This document shows, piece after piece, positions 50,701-57,680 of a DNA stretch of 64,000 nt. The number at the start of each line of letters is the position of its first letter. The stretch's first letter is position 1. The notes beneath the pieces were generated by a model. The model made no database searches. It saw only the letters and a program-made list of their open reading frames with translations, and was not told the DNA's origin. Both the position numbers and the translations under genes were made by a program. This DNA comes from Artemia franciscana (taxonomy: Eukaryota; Arthropoda; Branchiopoda; Anostraca; Artemiidae), in NCBI RefSeq assembly GCF_032884065.1, contig NC_088881.1:13171260-13235259 (forward strand). The letters are read 5' to 3'.

Positions 50701-52704
50701 CCCCTCCAAAGCCCCTATTCGTTTTTTCCATGCATTTAGCAGAAATGTTGAGATGGTGCATCTTGCTTTAAAACAGGATTACATAAATACTTTCATTGTA
50801 TATGACTGGAGGCACAGATAGTACTCACGGCCTTTCCCTCCCTCCACTTCAAGCTTTTCAACAAACAGCTAGAAACATTGTTTTTAGCAATCAATTTGGG
50901 ATTTATGAACCAAGTACGTTGGGCAAACAGGAAAAAAGAATGATGGCTACCATATGGGTTAATAGCCTTCCCTGACTTTTGTCAGGGAAGTTGGAAAGGC
51001 TTAATAGGACCAAAATTGCTCCTATCACTTGAAACTAATTAGGGCAAGTAATAAGGTTAAGTAGATCATTAAGATGGATTTCATGCGAGTTCAGAATCAA
51101 ATTGTTCAGATTCAACTTGTTGACAGATACGTACAACCTAGAATATTAAAATTTTTAATATATTAGACTGTTGACCTTTAACGCTAAACTTGAGCCTTCA
51201 GAGACTTTTCCCTATAAAAAAGACTGACTAGTAAACAAGAATTGCAAATCATGTTCATTTCAGCTGCAAAAATTACAAAATTTGCTGACTAAACTACCTT
51301 TTCTTAGTCACAGATAACTTTTAGGCGAGGAAAATGTGCCTTCAATTCTTCATACAATTGGTTACGAAGATATATATAAAATAATTGTAATTATTATTGA
51401 AGCACTATTTAGCAATCACTCGGTGACAGACAGAACCATCTATTCTTACTATATAATAGATCCAAATCAAAAAAGCTATTTTTTAAGCAATGCACCGTAA
51501 CTTTAACTTGCATGCTCTGCATTTTTTTGAAACGGCAAAAAAAAGTTATGTTTTATGTTTTGACACAAATTGATACAGGATCAACTCATAAAAATGGTGC
51601 ATTTTAAAAGTTACAAAAGAGTCTAGTGTCATGATCTAGAGTATAAAGTTTGTTTTAAGCAAAAACAACGCAAAAACAACACACCTTTTCAAAGGACGTT
51701 TCATCTTTTTTTGAAGAAATATTCTTCTTTGGGCATGTCCATGTTAAAAGTAACGAGAAGTCAACAATTATATCCTTCAACGGAGGAAGACAAAGAGAGC
51801 CACTGCCTTGCTCAGGCAAAATTTCTGTCTGCGAGGCCGACCGAACACTGCGAAACACTTCACCTTGCCCAAGCAACGTGAATCAGGTTTCTGTTTGTTC
51901 CAAGTTTGACACATTATATGACTACATTCCAGCTCGTTTTAAGTTTCAATATCACTCTTAGTGTACACATTTGCGGCTCTTTGACTCTGGGACTAGATGG
52001 TCACACAAAAGCACACACTTTGGACTTTCGACTGTTTTGATCAAAATAGTAATGTTGATACGATCCCCAATGGGGCTTCGGGGTTCTTTGAGGCGTAAAG
52101 GGCATAAGATAACCCCTCATTTTTTTTTCACAAATGTTTTCGGAAAACCTTTATTAAAGTCAATATCTAAGACAAAAAATCTGCATTCAATATAAGAATT
52201 AATCAGCCCCTTTACGCACAACACGGCCCTCGTACGCACAATTCTTAATAAAAAAAGGCTTCCTTACGCACAAACCTACTCAGAATCATGCATACTCAGA
52301 ATTGAAGAAGACCATGGGGGACGTCCGCGCATAAAAGTGATATAGAATAGTGATAAAACAAAGAAGTGGAACGCAATATATGATATAGCAAACATCTGAC
52401 TATTTTGCAACTTCAGCGTATGTAAAGCAAACCTGGGAATTATGTTGATTAATATGTTTAAATCAGTCTCTTTAAAACTAACTCCTAAGGAGAAAAAAAA
52501 ATCCTATCTCCACATACAAAAGCATAACAATCTCATCCAATTTAACCAATAAAGTCATGATAGCAATTGATACACCACAACTGCCAACAAATCTTACCGA
52601 AAATCTCCTTAAATAGCGTCCTGTATGGTCTTTGAAAGAATCATCAAGCATTGTGTCAGCCTCATCGATAACAACGTGAGCTAACATGTCGGTGCCATAC
52701 ACAC
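17088..52704 (-). CDS. DDX28: DDX28-type DEAD-box RNA helicase, C-terminal part, six exons
   Basis: Six exons joined by hand encode 282 residues plus a stop. In order they hold motif II ([13 protein letters not shown]), a VGAT motif III, the IMP-V-Q-FLR linker, motif IV (TLIFSNKSE), motif V ([10 protein letters not shown]) and motif VI ([12 protein letters not shown]), then a basic tail. The VGAT variant and the [10 protein letters not shown] spacing match DDX28, a mitochondrial RNA helicase of large-ribosomal-subunit assembly, better than other DEAD-box families. Splice phases agree at all five junctions (0, 0, 2/1, 0, 0). The 5' exons with the Q motif, Walker A and Ib are not in the visible set: the first exon here begins two bases into a codon. 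The introns are 3.3, 15.9, 4.5, 5.2 and 5.8 kb, loaded with transposons. The mammalian gene is known to be intronless, so this structure is unlike it. Confidence 0.87.
17220..17889. other. Intron sequence, no feature seen
   Basis: AT-rich 3' part of the last intron of the helicase gene. Open frames at 17355-17567 and 17622-17861 on the plus strand show no family signature. Confidence 0.5.
17890..18900 (+). repeat. (GTA)-rich imperfect tandem array
   Basis: GTAGTAGTA-rich cores alternate with longer conserved text. The words 'CATGATGCCCC-GAAGTTT' and 'TTTTGATTTAGTTCAAATTTCCCC' recur at about 17.99/18.47 and 18.26/18.57 kb, a spacing near 300-480 bp. Open frames (for example 18609-18818) are Val-rich by-products of GTA repeats. 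Confidence 0.7.
18901..20240 (+). repeat. G-type repeat array
   Basis: Successive units carry 'CTTGCAGCCCTTGCCCT', a run of 7-10 G, 'GACTATTTTGAACAAAAT', 'AAAAGAGGGG' and 'CTTGAAAAGGGCACTAGAAC', then 'CAAATGAG'. Units recur about every 350-400 bp. The same words occur at 20.9-21.05, 28.7-31.1 and, inverted, 57.9-58.85 kb. No coding capacity. Confidence 0.75.
20241..20621 (+). pseudogene. Penelope-like element, GIY-YIG endonuclease C-terminus
   Basis: An open frame of about 126 codons starts [19 protein letters not shown], then [19 protein letters not shown], then an R-ESIEI segment and LNRDLGE before a TAA. The R-HK-A-H-IF-E-N pattern is that of the GIY-YIG nuclease end of Penelope-like retroelements. 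The GIY and YIG strands and the entire reverse transcriptase are missing, so this is a 5'-truncated copy. It has no start codon of its own and sits inside the G array. Confidence 0.72.
20622..20911 (+). mobile_element. Penelope-like 3' untranslated region
   Basis: Contains 'GAACTTCGTTGAAGTAAGGAT', a 'GAAGACGACC-GTGGACATAGGG' block and 'CCACTGTCTTGGAAAAAAATC'. The same 3' sequence appears inverted at 26.72-26.89 kb and in part at 22.31-22.47 kb, which marks it as the shared 3' end of one element family. Confidence 0.72.
20912..21075 (+). repeat. G-type array, continuation after Penelope insertion
   Basis: Resumes with GGTTGAAAGGGTGGGCGTGG, the same word that breaks off at 20230 (TTTAGTGAAAAGAGGGG). 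The Penelope-like copy therefore appears to interrupt one array unit. Confidence 0.6.
21076..22309. other. Intron sequence, no feature seen
   Basis: AT-rich intron of the helicase gene. The minus-strand frame 22091-21765 (108 codons) has no motif I recognise and no splice evidence. Confidence 0.45.
22310..22470 (+). mobile_element. Penelope-like 3' UTR fragment
   Basis: Shares 'TTAATTATT', 'TTTCACTTCATTTTATCTAT' and 'GTTGAA-TTCGTTGAAGTAAGGAT-TGGGACTGTTTT' with 20.64-20.75 kb. No coding part remains. Confidence 0.6.
22471..23039. other. Intron sequence, no feature seen
   Basis: AT-rich sequence leading into the donor of the motif VI exon. Nothing further seen. Confidence 0.45.
23040..23195 (-). 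CDS. DDX28: DDX28-like exon with helicase motif VI
   Basis: Acceptor ATTGTCCTAG and donor GAG|GTAACT. Encodes 52 residues including VINFDFP and [12 protein letters not shown] (motif VI, ATP and RNA binding), followed by LVQKIE. Phase 0 at both ends. Confidence 0.92.
23196..24117. other. Intron sequence, no feature seen
   Basis: AT-rich, with a T-rich tract near 23410. No repeat or exon supported. Confidence 0.45.
24118..24306. repeat. Two-unit direct repeat of ~95 bp
   Basis: 'AAATTACTTATTAACAAAA-TTTCATTTAT-AACA' through 'TCATTTATTTAAATCTGACTTTTCTTA-TTTATATGGGAAAAGATAT' occurs twice in a row with few differences. A simple local tandem duplication inside an intron. Confidence 0.85.
24307..26714. 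other. Intron sequence, no feature seen
   Basis: Mostly AT-rich unique-looking DNA. The minus-strand frame 25876-25658 (72 codons) is acidic in the middle (DNDDQEDQ) but has no recognised domain. A small CATATATATTGGGGCATA-like duplication lies near 25.84-25.87 kb. Confidence 0.45.
26715..26890 (-). mobile_element. Penelope-like 3' UTR fragment, minus strand
   Basis: Read in reverse complement it gives 'GTTCGCTGAGGTAAGGATGC', 'TGGGACTGTTTTGAATAAC', 'GCCCTTGGACATAGGGCC' and 'CCCACTGTCTTGAGAAATTCCC', in the same order as 20.71-20.91 kb. GGCCCTTGGACATAGGGCC has internal dyad symmetry (GGCCCT...AGGGCC). Confidence 0.72.
26891..28075. other. Intron sequence with short simple repeats
   Basis: A (TTA)n tract at 27160-27181 and a short TA run near 27702-27716. 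Otherwise no supported feature. Confidence 0.45.
28076..28390. repeat. Two-unit direct repeat of ~155 bp next to an exon
   Basis: 'TTTTCCAGTGA-AATAT-AAAAAA', 'CCATGAAAATACACCAAAGAA', 'GTATTTTTCAAAA-TAAGT-GGACGGG' and 'CTGAA-TATTATTT-AGA' appear twice. The second unit ends about 20 nt from the donor site of the exon at 28412-28595. Confidence 0.8.
28412..28595 (-). CDS. DDX28: DDX28-like exon with motifs IV-V
   Basis: Acceptor CTGTTTTTAG and donor GAT|GTAAGT. The first base completes a Ser codon split from the previous exon. Encodes [19 protein letters not shown] and, further on, [15 protein letters not shown], with motif [10 protein letters not shown]. Confidence 0.93.
28680..31110 (+). repeat. 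G-type repeat array, long
   Basis: About six degenerate units carry 'GACTATTTTGAACAAAAT', 'GGGAGGGGC/GGGCTGG-TGCCCTCC-A', 'AAAGTTTCA-CTTAATACCCT-AGCC' and 'TTGCCCC-GGG-T', with runs of up to 15 G near 29770. Between 28920 and 29045 there is a local AAATAAGATAAAAATAA tract. The array fills most of the intron between the 28.6 and 33.1 kb exons' upstream half. Same family as 18.9-20.2 kb. Confidence 0.72.
31111..33127. other. Intron sequence, no feature seen
   Basis: AT-rich sequence. The plus-strand frame at 31547-31786 (79 codons) is not recognised and lacks splice or promoter support. Confidence 0.45.
33128..33285 (-). CDS. DDX28: DDX28-like exon, start of RecA domain 2
   Basis: Acceptor TTGTTTTAG and donor AG|GTTGGC. 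Encodes 52 codons plus two bases: [20 protein letters not shown], then QKFLRI and a stretch ending RTLIF. The IMP-V-Q-FLR pattern matches the DDX28 linker before motif IV. Confidence 0.9.
33286..34356. other. Start of the 15.9-kb intron, no feature seen
   Basis: AT-rich with G-rich patches near 33.81 kb (GGGGAGGGGGTGGGGGATG) that resemble the G-type block but are too short to assign. Confidence 0.45.
34357..36001 (+). mobile_element. Family F foldback element, left end missing
   Basis: Starts AAAGTAAGGAGCGACATTAA and forms a long hairpin to 34596 (arms of roughly 100 nt, core CTCTTTACGCTAAAG and CTTTAGCGTAAAGAGCGG). A second long hairpin with the same core runs about 34914-35150. Next come the F/G block (35340-35630) and a right end with GAGCCGGGTCACTCC, CAGTTCGTTACCACGAACTG and TTTG, followed by AT. 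There is no coding capacity. The matching left terminus seen in the 56.3-kb copy is absent. Confidence 0.75.
36002..36151 (+). pseudogene. LINE B reverse transcriptase, piece 1 (FADD motif)
   Basis: One frame reads [14 protein letters not shown], then, after a shift, [14 protein letters not shown], a stop (TGA for an expected TGG Trp) and LIQSL. FADD is the catalytic motif C of a non-LTR retrotransposon reverse transcriptase. The frame breaks off at TTGACCT, the target duplication of LINE A. Confidence 0.72.
36220..36410 (+). repeat. Tandem repeats in LINE A 5' UTR
   Basis: 'GCAACTA-TGAA-TTGTGTA' and 'TGTGAACAATTTGCTTT-GATAATTGGATA' recur two to three times at ~80 bp spacing. Tandem monomers in a 5' UTR are known for some LINEs, where they hold the internal promoter; here that role is inference. 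Confidence 0.65.
36498..37631 (+). pseudogene. LINE A ORF1, gag-like with CCHC zinc knuckles
   Basis: Begins [16 protein letters not shown] frameshift near 36720 moves to a second frame ([17 protein letters not shown] on to [12 protein letters not shown] at 37231), and a third frame resumes about 37280. That frame carries [14 protein letters not shown] (CX2CX4HX4C), a second CSKC motif and [16 protein letters not shown]. These are nucleic-acid binding knuckles of Jockey/I-type ORF1 proteins. Between frames 2 and 3 lies a small GTAAGATGTGTG-type expansion (37205-37275). The TGA stop overlaps the ORF2 ATG as ATGA. Confidence 0.8.
37628..39061 (+). pseudogene. LINE A ORF2, endonuclease part
   Basis: ATG at 37628 overlaps the ORF1 stop (ATGA). 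After a Ser/Asn-rich leader, the APE-like endonuclease shows [15 protein letters not shown] (near residue 80), [36 protein letters not shown] and [10 protein letters not shown], in that order, covering the metal-binding and DNA-binding motifs of the family. The frame is open for 477 codons. It ends at a frameshift near 39020 just before the reverse transcriptase. Confidence 0.88.
39062..40731 (+). pseudogene. LINE A ORF2, reverse transcriptase part (broken)
   Basis: Motifs in order: [35 protein letters not shown], motif [15 protein letters not shown], motif B [19 protein letters not shown], motif [10 protein letters not shown], then a thumb region with [14 protein letters not shown]. Stops interrupt at about 39349, 39707, 39824 and 40429, and there is a shift near 40100. 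The motif style fits CR1/Jockey-like non-LTR elements. The C-terminus reads on to a stop near 40727. Confidence 0.85.
40941..41376 (+). pseudogene. LINE B reverse transcriptase, piece 2
   Basis: Resumes [19 protein letters not shown], then [35 protein letters not shown] and [13 protein letters not shown], with a further [11 protein letters not shown] and [10 protein letters not shown]. This is the region downstream of motif C. It stops at GATTTTTAT, where family H copy 3 is inserted. Confidence 0.78.
41377..44173 (-). mobile_element. Family H repeat element, copy 3 (minus strand)
   Basis: On the minus strand it begins AACAAGAGCTAAGAGCTC (at 44173) and ends with CACTTGGTTAATACCAAGTG (hairpin 41381-41400) and CCATAAAAA. 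It splits the LINE B reading frame (…DFY / YKHYRESL…), so its boundaries are defined independently of other copies. The flanks share TAT/TATA, consistent with at most a short target duplication. Internal ~290-bp units and a duplicated 3' module match copy 1; G runs reach 16 nt. Confidence 0.85.
44174..44690 (+). pseudogene. LINE B C-terminus and 3' UTR, piece 3
   Basis: Continues [16 protein letters not shown], then [26 protein letters not shown] and a stop after TFETD (44443). The Y-LWN-LS pattern is the usual C-terminal end of CR1-like ORF2 proteins. A T-rich 3' UTR follows with ATTTCTAATAAAATTTTT just before the ACT microsatellite, which may be the element's tail. Confidence 0.75.
44691..44766. 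repeat. (ACT)n / (ATT)n microsatellite
   Basis: CTACTACTACTACTACTACT continuing for about 50 nt and passing into ATTATTATTATTA. It directly follows a polyadenylation-like AATAAA, so it probably grew from the 3' tail of LINE B. Confidence 0.9.
44767..45553. other. Intron sequence, no feature seen
   Basis: AT-rich DNA separating the two inverted family H copies. No exon, repeat or RNA gene supported. Confidence 0.45.
45554..47745 (+). mobile_element. Family H repeat element, copy 2
   Basis: Begins AACAAGAGCTAAGAGCTC and ends in the hairpin CACTTGGCTAATACCAAGTG (47716-47735) and CCATAAAAAAA. GATCCGGTCGGGATTTAAAA words near 46111, 46273, 46559, 46844, 47143 and 47438 mark the tandem units. It is about 600 bp shorter than copies 1 and 3: it lacks the duplicated 3' module and one or more units. 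Its 5' end faces the 5' end of copy 3. Confidence 0.83.
47746..48200 (+). repeat. Three-unit tandem repeat, ~178 bp
   Basis: 'TTTTCAGGGCCGAGAAAGAATC', 'AAATATC-GGCTAAGATATCCAT', 'CCTTTTTTGTTG-TATAGCAG' and 'TTTTTGGGGGGCAATTCA' repeat at about 47.78, 47.95 and (shortened) 48.12 kb. Lies directly after family H copy 2. Confidence 0.82.
48201..49188. other. Intron sequence, no feature seen
   Basis: Last kilobase of the 15.9-kb intron on its 5' side in gene orientation. No supported feature. Confidence 0.45.
49189..49302 (-). CDS. DDX28: DDX28-like exon with motif III (VGAT)
   Basis: Acceptor CTATTTTAG and donor CCG|GTACTA. Encodes 38 residues with [17 protein letters not shown]. The GAT in place of the usual SAT of DEAD-box motif III is a DDX28 trait as I recall the human protein. 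An in-frame alternative acceptor (TTGCAG) would drop two residues. Confidence 0.85.
49303..50420. other. Intron sequence, no feature seen
   Basis: AT-rich, with a G10 run near 50133 and no recognised repeat or exon. Confidence 0.45.
50421..50900. repeat. Degenerate tandem units
   Basis: 'TTTAGCAGAAATG-AG' followed by 'TTGCACCTTA/TGCATCTTGC' and 'TATATGACT-GAG' recurs near 50.44, 50.57 and 50.74 kb, with GGCCCCT words between. Old and diverged, so the unit length (~150-190 bp) is approximate. Confidence 0.45.
50901..52597. other. Intron sequence with one unassigned open frame
   Basis: Between the DEAD exon and the VGAT exon. A minus-strand frame at 51876-51655 ends in a donor-like AAG|GTGTGT, but the helicase alignment needs no residues here and no clear acceptor precedes it. 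I leave it unassigned. Confidence 0.45.
52598..52704 (-). CDS. DDX28: DDX28-like exon with DEAD motif
   Basis: Acceptor CTTTTTAG and donor TCG|GTAAGA. Begins with two bases of a split codon, then [20 protein letters not shown] and [15 protein letters not shown]. This is motif II (Walker B). The spacing DDSF to VGAT (32 residues) matches DDX28 when joined straight to the 49.2-kb exon. Confidence 0.9.
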
Positions 52705-53030
52705 CTAAAAAGATAATAAACTAGATACTAAAAGATGGAAATTAATACAAAAAGGGATCGAAAATTACAAAAAAAAACAAAAAACAAACAAACAAAACAA
52801 AGAACGGCTTAAAGACCCAGGAACGTGTGCAGAAAGATGTCTTGGAGGAGCCCAATTATGGGAGGGGGGTCTAAATTCAAAATAATAGATACACTGAGGT
52901 ATCAGAGGTTGGAAGGACCGAAGCTCTTTCCACCAAATATACATCGGTGAAGGCGTACTTTATCATCTTTATCTATTGAGAAGAGGAATAAACCCTTTTC
53001 TCTGTCGTCTCTTCTGGAATTTAATTATAA
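52705..53030. other. Intron or 5' sequence, no feature seen
   Basis: Upstream of the first visible helicase exon. A-rich tract near 52.76-52.80 kb. No further helicase exon found. Confidence 0.45.
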
Positions 53031-53850
53031 AAAAAAAGTTTTTTTTTTCAACTGAAAGTAAGGAGCAACACTAAAACTTAAAACCAACAGAAATTATTAC
53101 GTGCATGAAGGGGTTGCCCCTCTTCAACACCTCGCTCTTTACGCTATGGTTTTATTACTTTTAAAAGTGCTTCCTATTGTTCTAATCAAGTTCGTTTTAA
53201 GTTTTAATGTTTCTCCTTACTTTCAGCTGAACAAACTTTTTTTTTAGATTTAATTTCAGAAAGTTTTTAATTAATGCCAGGAAATCTGGCCCCACCTCCA
53301 TGGAGAAATCCTCCTCTCAACGGAAATATCCTCTAGACAATTCAATCCCGATGAAAATTTACCCTGGACAATTACCCTCAGCAACTCCACACGTAAAATT
53401 GAGACGGAAAAGAGAGAGCAAGCCACTTAAAAAGGGCACTAGAACTTTTATTTTCAGTTCGAATGAGCCCTCTTTGATATTCTAGGACCCCTGAGAAAAA
53501 AAAAGAAGAAAAAAAAGAAGAAAAAAAAAAAGAAAAAAAGAAACAAATAAATACACAACCGTGATCTTTCTTCTGGCAAGAAATATAAAATTTCACATTT
53601 TTGCAGATAGAAGCTCGAAACCACTACAGTAGGATTTTCTGATACTATGAATCTGACGGTGTGAATTTCATTAAGGTTGTAATACTTTTAGGGGTGTTTC
53701 CCCCTTTTTTCAATAATCAGGCAAATTTTTCTCAGGCTCGTAGCCTTTAATCGGTAAGACTAAACTTAATGAAACTTATCACACAGTCTAATTTTAAGCA
53801 CAAAACTCCTGAGAGGGCAAACCACTTATAGCTAAGATCGCTGAATTTTT
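53031..53850 (+). mobile_element. Family F element, partial copy
   Basis: Starts TTTTTTCAACTGAAAGTAAG and has the outer arms of one F hairpin (GAAAGTAAGGAGCAACACTA … TGTTTCTCCTTACTTTCAG), with the CCTCGCTCTTTACGCTA core present on one side only. The F/G block and the 'GATCTTTCTTCTGGCAA' segment follow to about 53.80 kb. The terminal CAGTTCGT hairpin is missing. Confidence 0.68.
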
Positions 53851-53989
53851 CATATATGAAATAACTAGCACGTTTAAAAGAATACCATAAACGAATAAAA
53901 ATTTAAATCCATACTTTTTGTTGAGCCTTTAGTTTTGAGAAAAAAAGGATGCATGTGGTCAAATTGCTTCTGTTATCCTTAGAAATGTT

Positions 53990-54300
53990 ATATGATTTGG
54001 AGGTACTTAGCCTTTAGTTTTGAGGAAAAAAGGGGCCTCCTCCAGGCCACTCAGCGTGTCCCCAGGTGGCAATAGGGGAACACTCAACAGATATGTACGG
54101 TACCTCCACAGCAGACACGAACCAAGGGGGGGACCTTGTCCCTGGGGGTCCATAATAGATACGGGGGCACCCTCACTCGGGTCCATAAATACAGCTGGAG
54201 GCTGAAGAAGGCCACTCAAATGTAAACTCAATAGGGCCCACCGGCGTGTCCATACGTCCCATCATTTACAAACCTTCTCCTAGTAATGGTTCAAATTGAA
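53990..54300. other. GC-rich segment of unknown identity
   Basis: Much richer in GC than its surroundings (CCTCCTCCAGGCCACTCAGC, GGGGGGACCTTGTCCCTGGG). Open frames run on both strands but none matches a known family. It sits just before LINE C and may be part of that element's 5' region. Confidence 0.4.
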
Positions 54301-54369
54301 TGGTGACGCAGAACACCATCGTAGGAGGATTCTCTATAGGAGGAGGACAACTGCGGCAGGGTGTAAAAT

Positions 54370-56288
54370 CTAGATCTATGGAAAACGGCTTACTAGGAGA
54401 TTTCAACGCCCAGGTCGGTAGAAATAGGAATAGACAGTATCCTAGCCTAGGTAAATTTGGTATAGAAAAAGAAAAACAGTAATGGCTACAGACTTTTGCA
54501 ATTTTGTAGGCATACCAATATAGTTATAACCAATACGGTGTTTGGTCATAAAATGGCCCATAAGTTGACATGGTATTCACGTGATGGTAAGACAGCGCCC
54601 TTTTTGGTTATGTTATAGTAAACCGAAGACTGGCAGGATAAATACAGGGTACTAGGGTATATAGGAGTGCTGTTATTGATGTTAAAAGTAAAGACCACCA
54701 TCTAGTAGTGTCTAGGGTTAATTTAAAGCTGAAATTTAAGAATGGTAACTACCTCCCTGAAAGTTCTGATTTTGGTGGACTCTGGGATGAGAATTTAAGA
54801 GAAATTTTTCCAGGAGCAGTAGAATACTAAACTCGAGAGTTTAAAATTTGACAATTTGGAAAATGGTTGGAATAATTTTAGAAAAAACAATTTGTGAAGT
54901 TGCTATTAGTGTCTTAGCGAAGAAAGTTAAGACTGCAGCTAGGAATATTAATGAAAACGCTTCAAGTTTAATAGAGAGGAGAAGGGGTTTGTGCAATAAT
55001 TATCTGAGTGATATTGCATATTTCTTTACATAGGAATATAAAGAATGTAAGAAAGCATTAAAATATGAACTAAGGAGGTGTGAAGTGGAGGCCACGGATA
55101 AAATTGACAAGGATCTGGAAAATGCAGCTAGACGGCATAATAATAAAACATTGTTCTTGCATGTTAAGAAATTGAGAGGGAGTAGTCAATCCGGACTTTT
55201 ATCAGTTAAAAATAGGAACGAATCCACAATTGGTGATAAAGAAAGCGTTAAAGAGAAGGGCAGAACGTTTTGAGAATGTGATAAACCAAGATACAGTTGC
55301 AGGAAAATATATAGAGGAAAATGAAAAAGTTTGTAATACCTTGAATGTGAAGGAAGATTTGTTTTGTGAGAAAGAATTAGCGACAGTACTAAAAGGATTA
55401 AAACATAATAAGGTTCCAGGCACTGTTAGCGTGGTAAATGAGTTTGTTAAATATGGTGGCTCTGAGGTTAGAAATAAGTTACTGAAGATCATGACTATAA
55501 TTTTTGAAAAAGGGAAAGTACCTAACGATTTCAGGAAAACCTTAATTAAACCACTGTATAAAAAAGGTAATAAGAGTGAGTTTCGGAATTATCGAGGCAA
55601 TAGGTCTCTGTTGGTTGTAAATTACTTAGTAATATGATACTTTTTAGACTGAGAGATGCTGTAGACAAAGTTTTAAGAGAAGAACATTGCGGTTTTAGAA
55701 AAGGTAGAGGGATGCGTCGACCAAATTTTCACACGTAGGTTAGTAATTGAGAAGTACCTTTGTTGTCAGAACCTTTGGCCCTCAGTTTCATAGATTATGA
55801 GCAAGCGTTCGATTCTGTTGATAGAAGAGCTTTAGCAAAGGCCATAGCCGTGTACTGTATACCAGACAAATACATTAAAGTGATTAGTGCTATGTACGAG
55901 AAAAACACTGCTGCAGTTAATGTACGAAATGAGGTTAGCAGCTGGTTTTGTGCTAAATCAGGAGGTAAGAAGGGTTGTGTTCTATCCCCCTTCACGGATC
56001 ATTTTGATGGACTATCACAGGAAAGGCAATAGGAGACCACGGAATCAAATGAGGAGGAAAACTCTCCCGGGCTTAGATTATGCTGATGATTTAAGCATAT
56101 TAGATGAAAGTGCGAGCAAAATGTATGAGCTTTTAGAGGTTTTGGGAGTTCACGGTGCTAGAATAGGTTTGAAAATTAATGCTCCGAAGACTAAGTGACT
56201 AAGGCTAGGAATGAGCGAAGATGAAAAAAAAGACGTTGGGTAACGAAAAGATTAATCAGGTGGACAGCTTCACTTACCTTGGTAGTAT
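54370..56288 (+). pseudogene. LINE C endonuclease and reverse transcriptase, broken
   Basis: Endonuclease remnants GLLGDFNAQVGRN (54.39 kb) and LTWYSRDGKT (54.56 kb). Then ATVLKGLKHNKVPG, LIKPLYKKGNKSEFRNYRG, CGFRKGRG, motif A SFIDYEQAFDSVDRRAL, motif B GGKKGCVLSPF (normally G-KQGC), motif C LDYADDLSILDES, and DSFTYLGSI. Several frameshifts and stops. YADD and KKGCVLSP differ from LINE A and B, so this is a separate lineage; I do not assign the clade. It is cut off after YLGSI by a family F element. Confidence 0.82.
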
Positions 56289-57680
56289 CAAACAGTTCGT
56301 GGTAACGAACTGTAGTAAGGAGCGACCCGGCTCAATAGTAACCAAAACTCTAAAAAATGGAATTTTGATACCAATAGCTACATCAAAAGAATCGCATTTT
56401 AATGCTGGTTTTAAATATATAAGTTTCATCAAGTTTAGTCATACCCATCAAAAGTTACGAGCCTGAGAAAATTTGCGTTATTTTAGAAGATAGGGGGAAA
56501 CGCCCCATAAAAGTCATAGAATCTTAACGAAAATCACACCATCAGATTCAGCGTATCACGTAATAAATTTCTGTTCGTTCTAAGTTTTATTGCTACTCCT
56601 TACTTTCAGTTGAAAAAACTTTTTTATTTATTAAATTTCTTATCGTTTTTTTAAATAACGCCAGGATATCTGGCTCCATCTCAAAGTAAAAAGCCCCCTC
56701 GCCCGGAAACATCCTCTGGACAATTCGGTCCTGGCGAAAATTTACCCCGTCGAAAATTTACCCTGACGACAATTTGTCTTAAAATCTCCACGCGTAAGAT
56801 TGAGTCAGTAAAGAGAAAGCAAAACATAAAAAGATTTCGTATCGGATTTCTGACAAACACCCCCAACATAAAATTTTCCGTTAAAAGTTCACCCCCAAGG
56901 AAACTTCCCTCTTCATGGAGAATTCTCCCCGTGCAAAATCCCCCAGCAAAAAATTTGTCCTTCCCTCCCCACCCAACAATGTACGCATACTTTCCAATAA
57001 CAGATACTATACGTAGACAATAGACAAATTTTATAACTTAAAGACCCTTCCCCAGGGGCTTTGGGGGGTCATGTTATCTCCAAAGACATATTTTTGGGCG
57101 TTTCAACTATGCTGAATAAAATAGCTATCTCAAAATTTTGATCGGATGGTTTTGGGAAAAAGTGACGTGTGAGGGGGCCTAGTTGCCCACCAATTTTTTT
57201 GGTCATTTAAAAAGGACACTAGGACTTTTCATTTCCGTTAGAATATGCCCTCTTCCGACGTTCTAGGTCCACTAGGTCTATATGATCACACCTGGAGAAA
57301 ATAAACAAAAAATAAATAAACACGGATCCGTGATCTTTCTTCTGGCAAAAATTAGAAAAATTCCAAGTTTTTGCAGATATGACCTTGAAACCTCTACAGT
57401 AAGATTATCTAATACACTGAATGTGATGGTGAGATTTTCAGTAGGATTCTATAACTTTTAAGGGGTATTTACCTCTTTTTTTGAAAATCAGGCAAATTTC
57501 CTCAGGCTCATAACCTTTGATGGGCAACACTAAATTTAATGAAACTTTTATCTTAGAAGTAAGAAAATCCAATTCTTTTGAGATACCTATTGGTATCAAA
57601 ATTCCTTTTTCTACATTTTTGGTTACTATTCAGCCGGGTCGCTCCTTACTTACAGTTCATCACCACGAACTGTTTGATTT
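56289..57680 (+). mobile_element. Family F element with both terminal hairpins
   Basis: Left end CAAACAGTTCGTGG… with hairpin CAGTTCGTGGTAACGAACTG (56293-56312). Right end holds CAGTTCATCACCACGAACTG (57653-57672) then TTTG. The ends are inverted repeats of each other for roughly 270 bp: AAGGAGCGACCCGGCT, AATAGTAACCAAAA, GGAATTTTGATACCAATAG, and onward to CACACCATCA. AT borders both ends, compatible with a 2-bp target. The middle holds half of the F long hairpin and the F/G block. No coding capacity, so it is non-autonomous. Confidence 0.8.

Noticed and set aside
51655..51876. Minus-strand frame considered as an extra helicase exon
   Set aside because: Joining 52598 directly to 49302 gives the spacing expected between DEAD and VGAT motifs; inserting this frame would add about 60 residues, and no convincing acceptor precedes it.
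54007..54231. Overlapping open frames on both strands in the GC-rich segment
   Set aside because: GC-rich sequence lacks stops on both strands by composition; no motif or homology could be seen.
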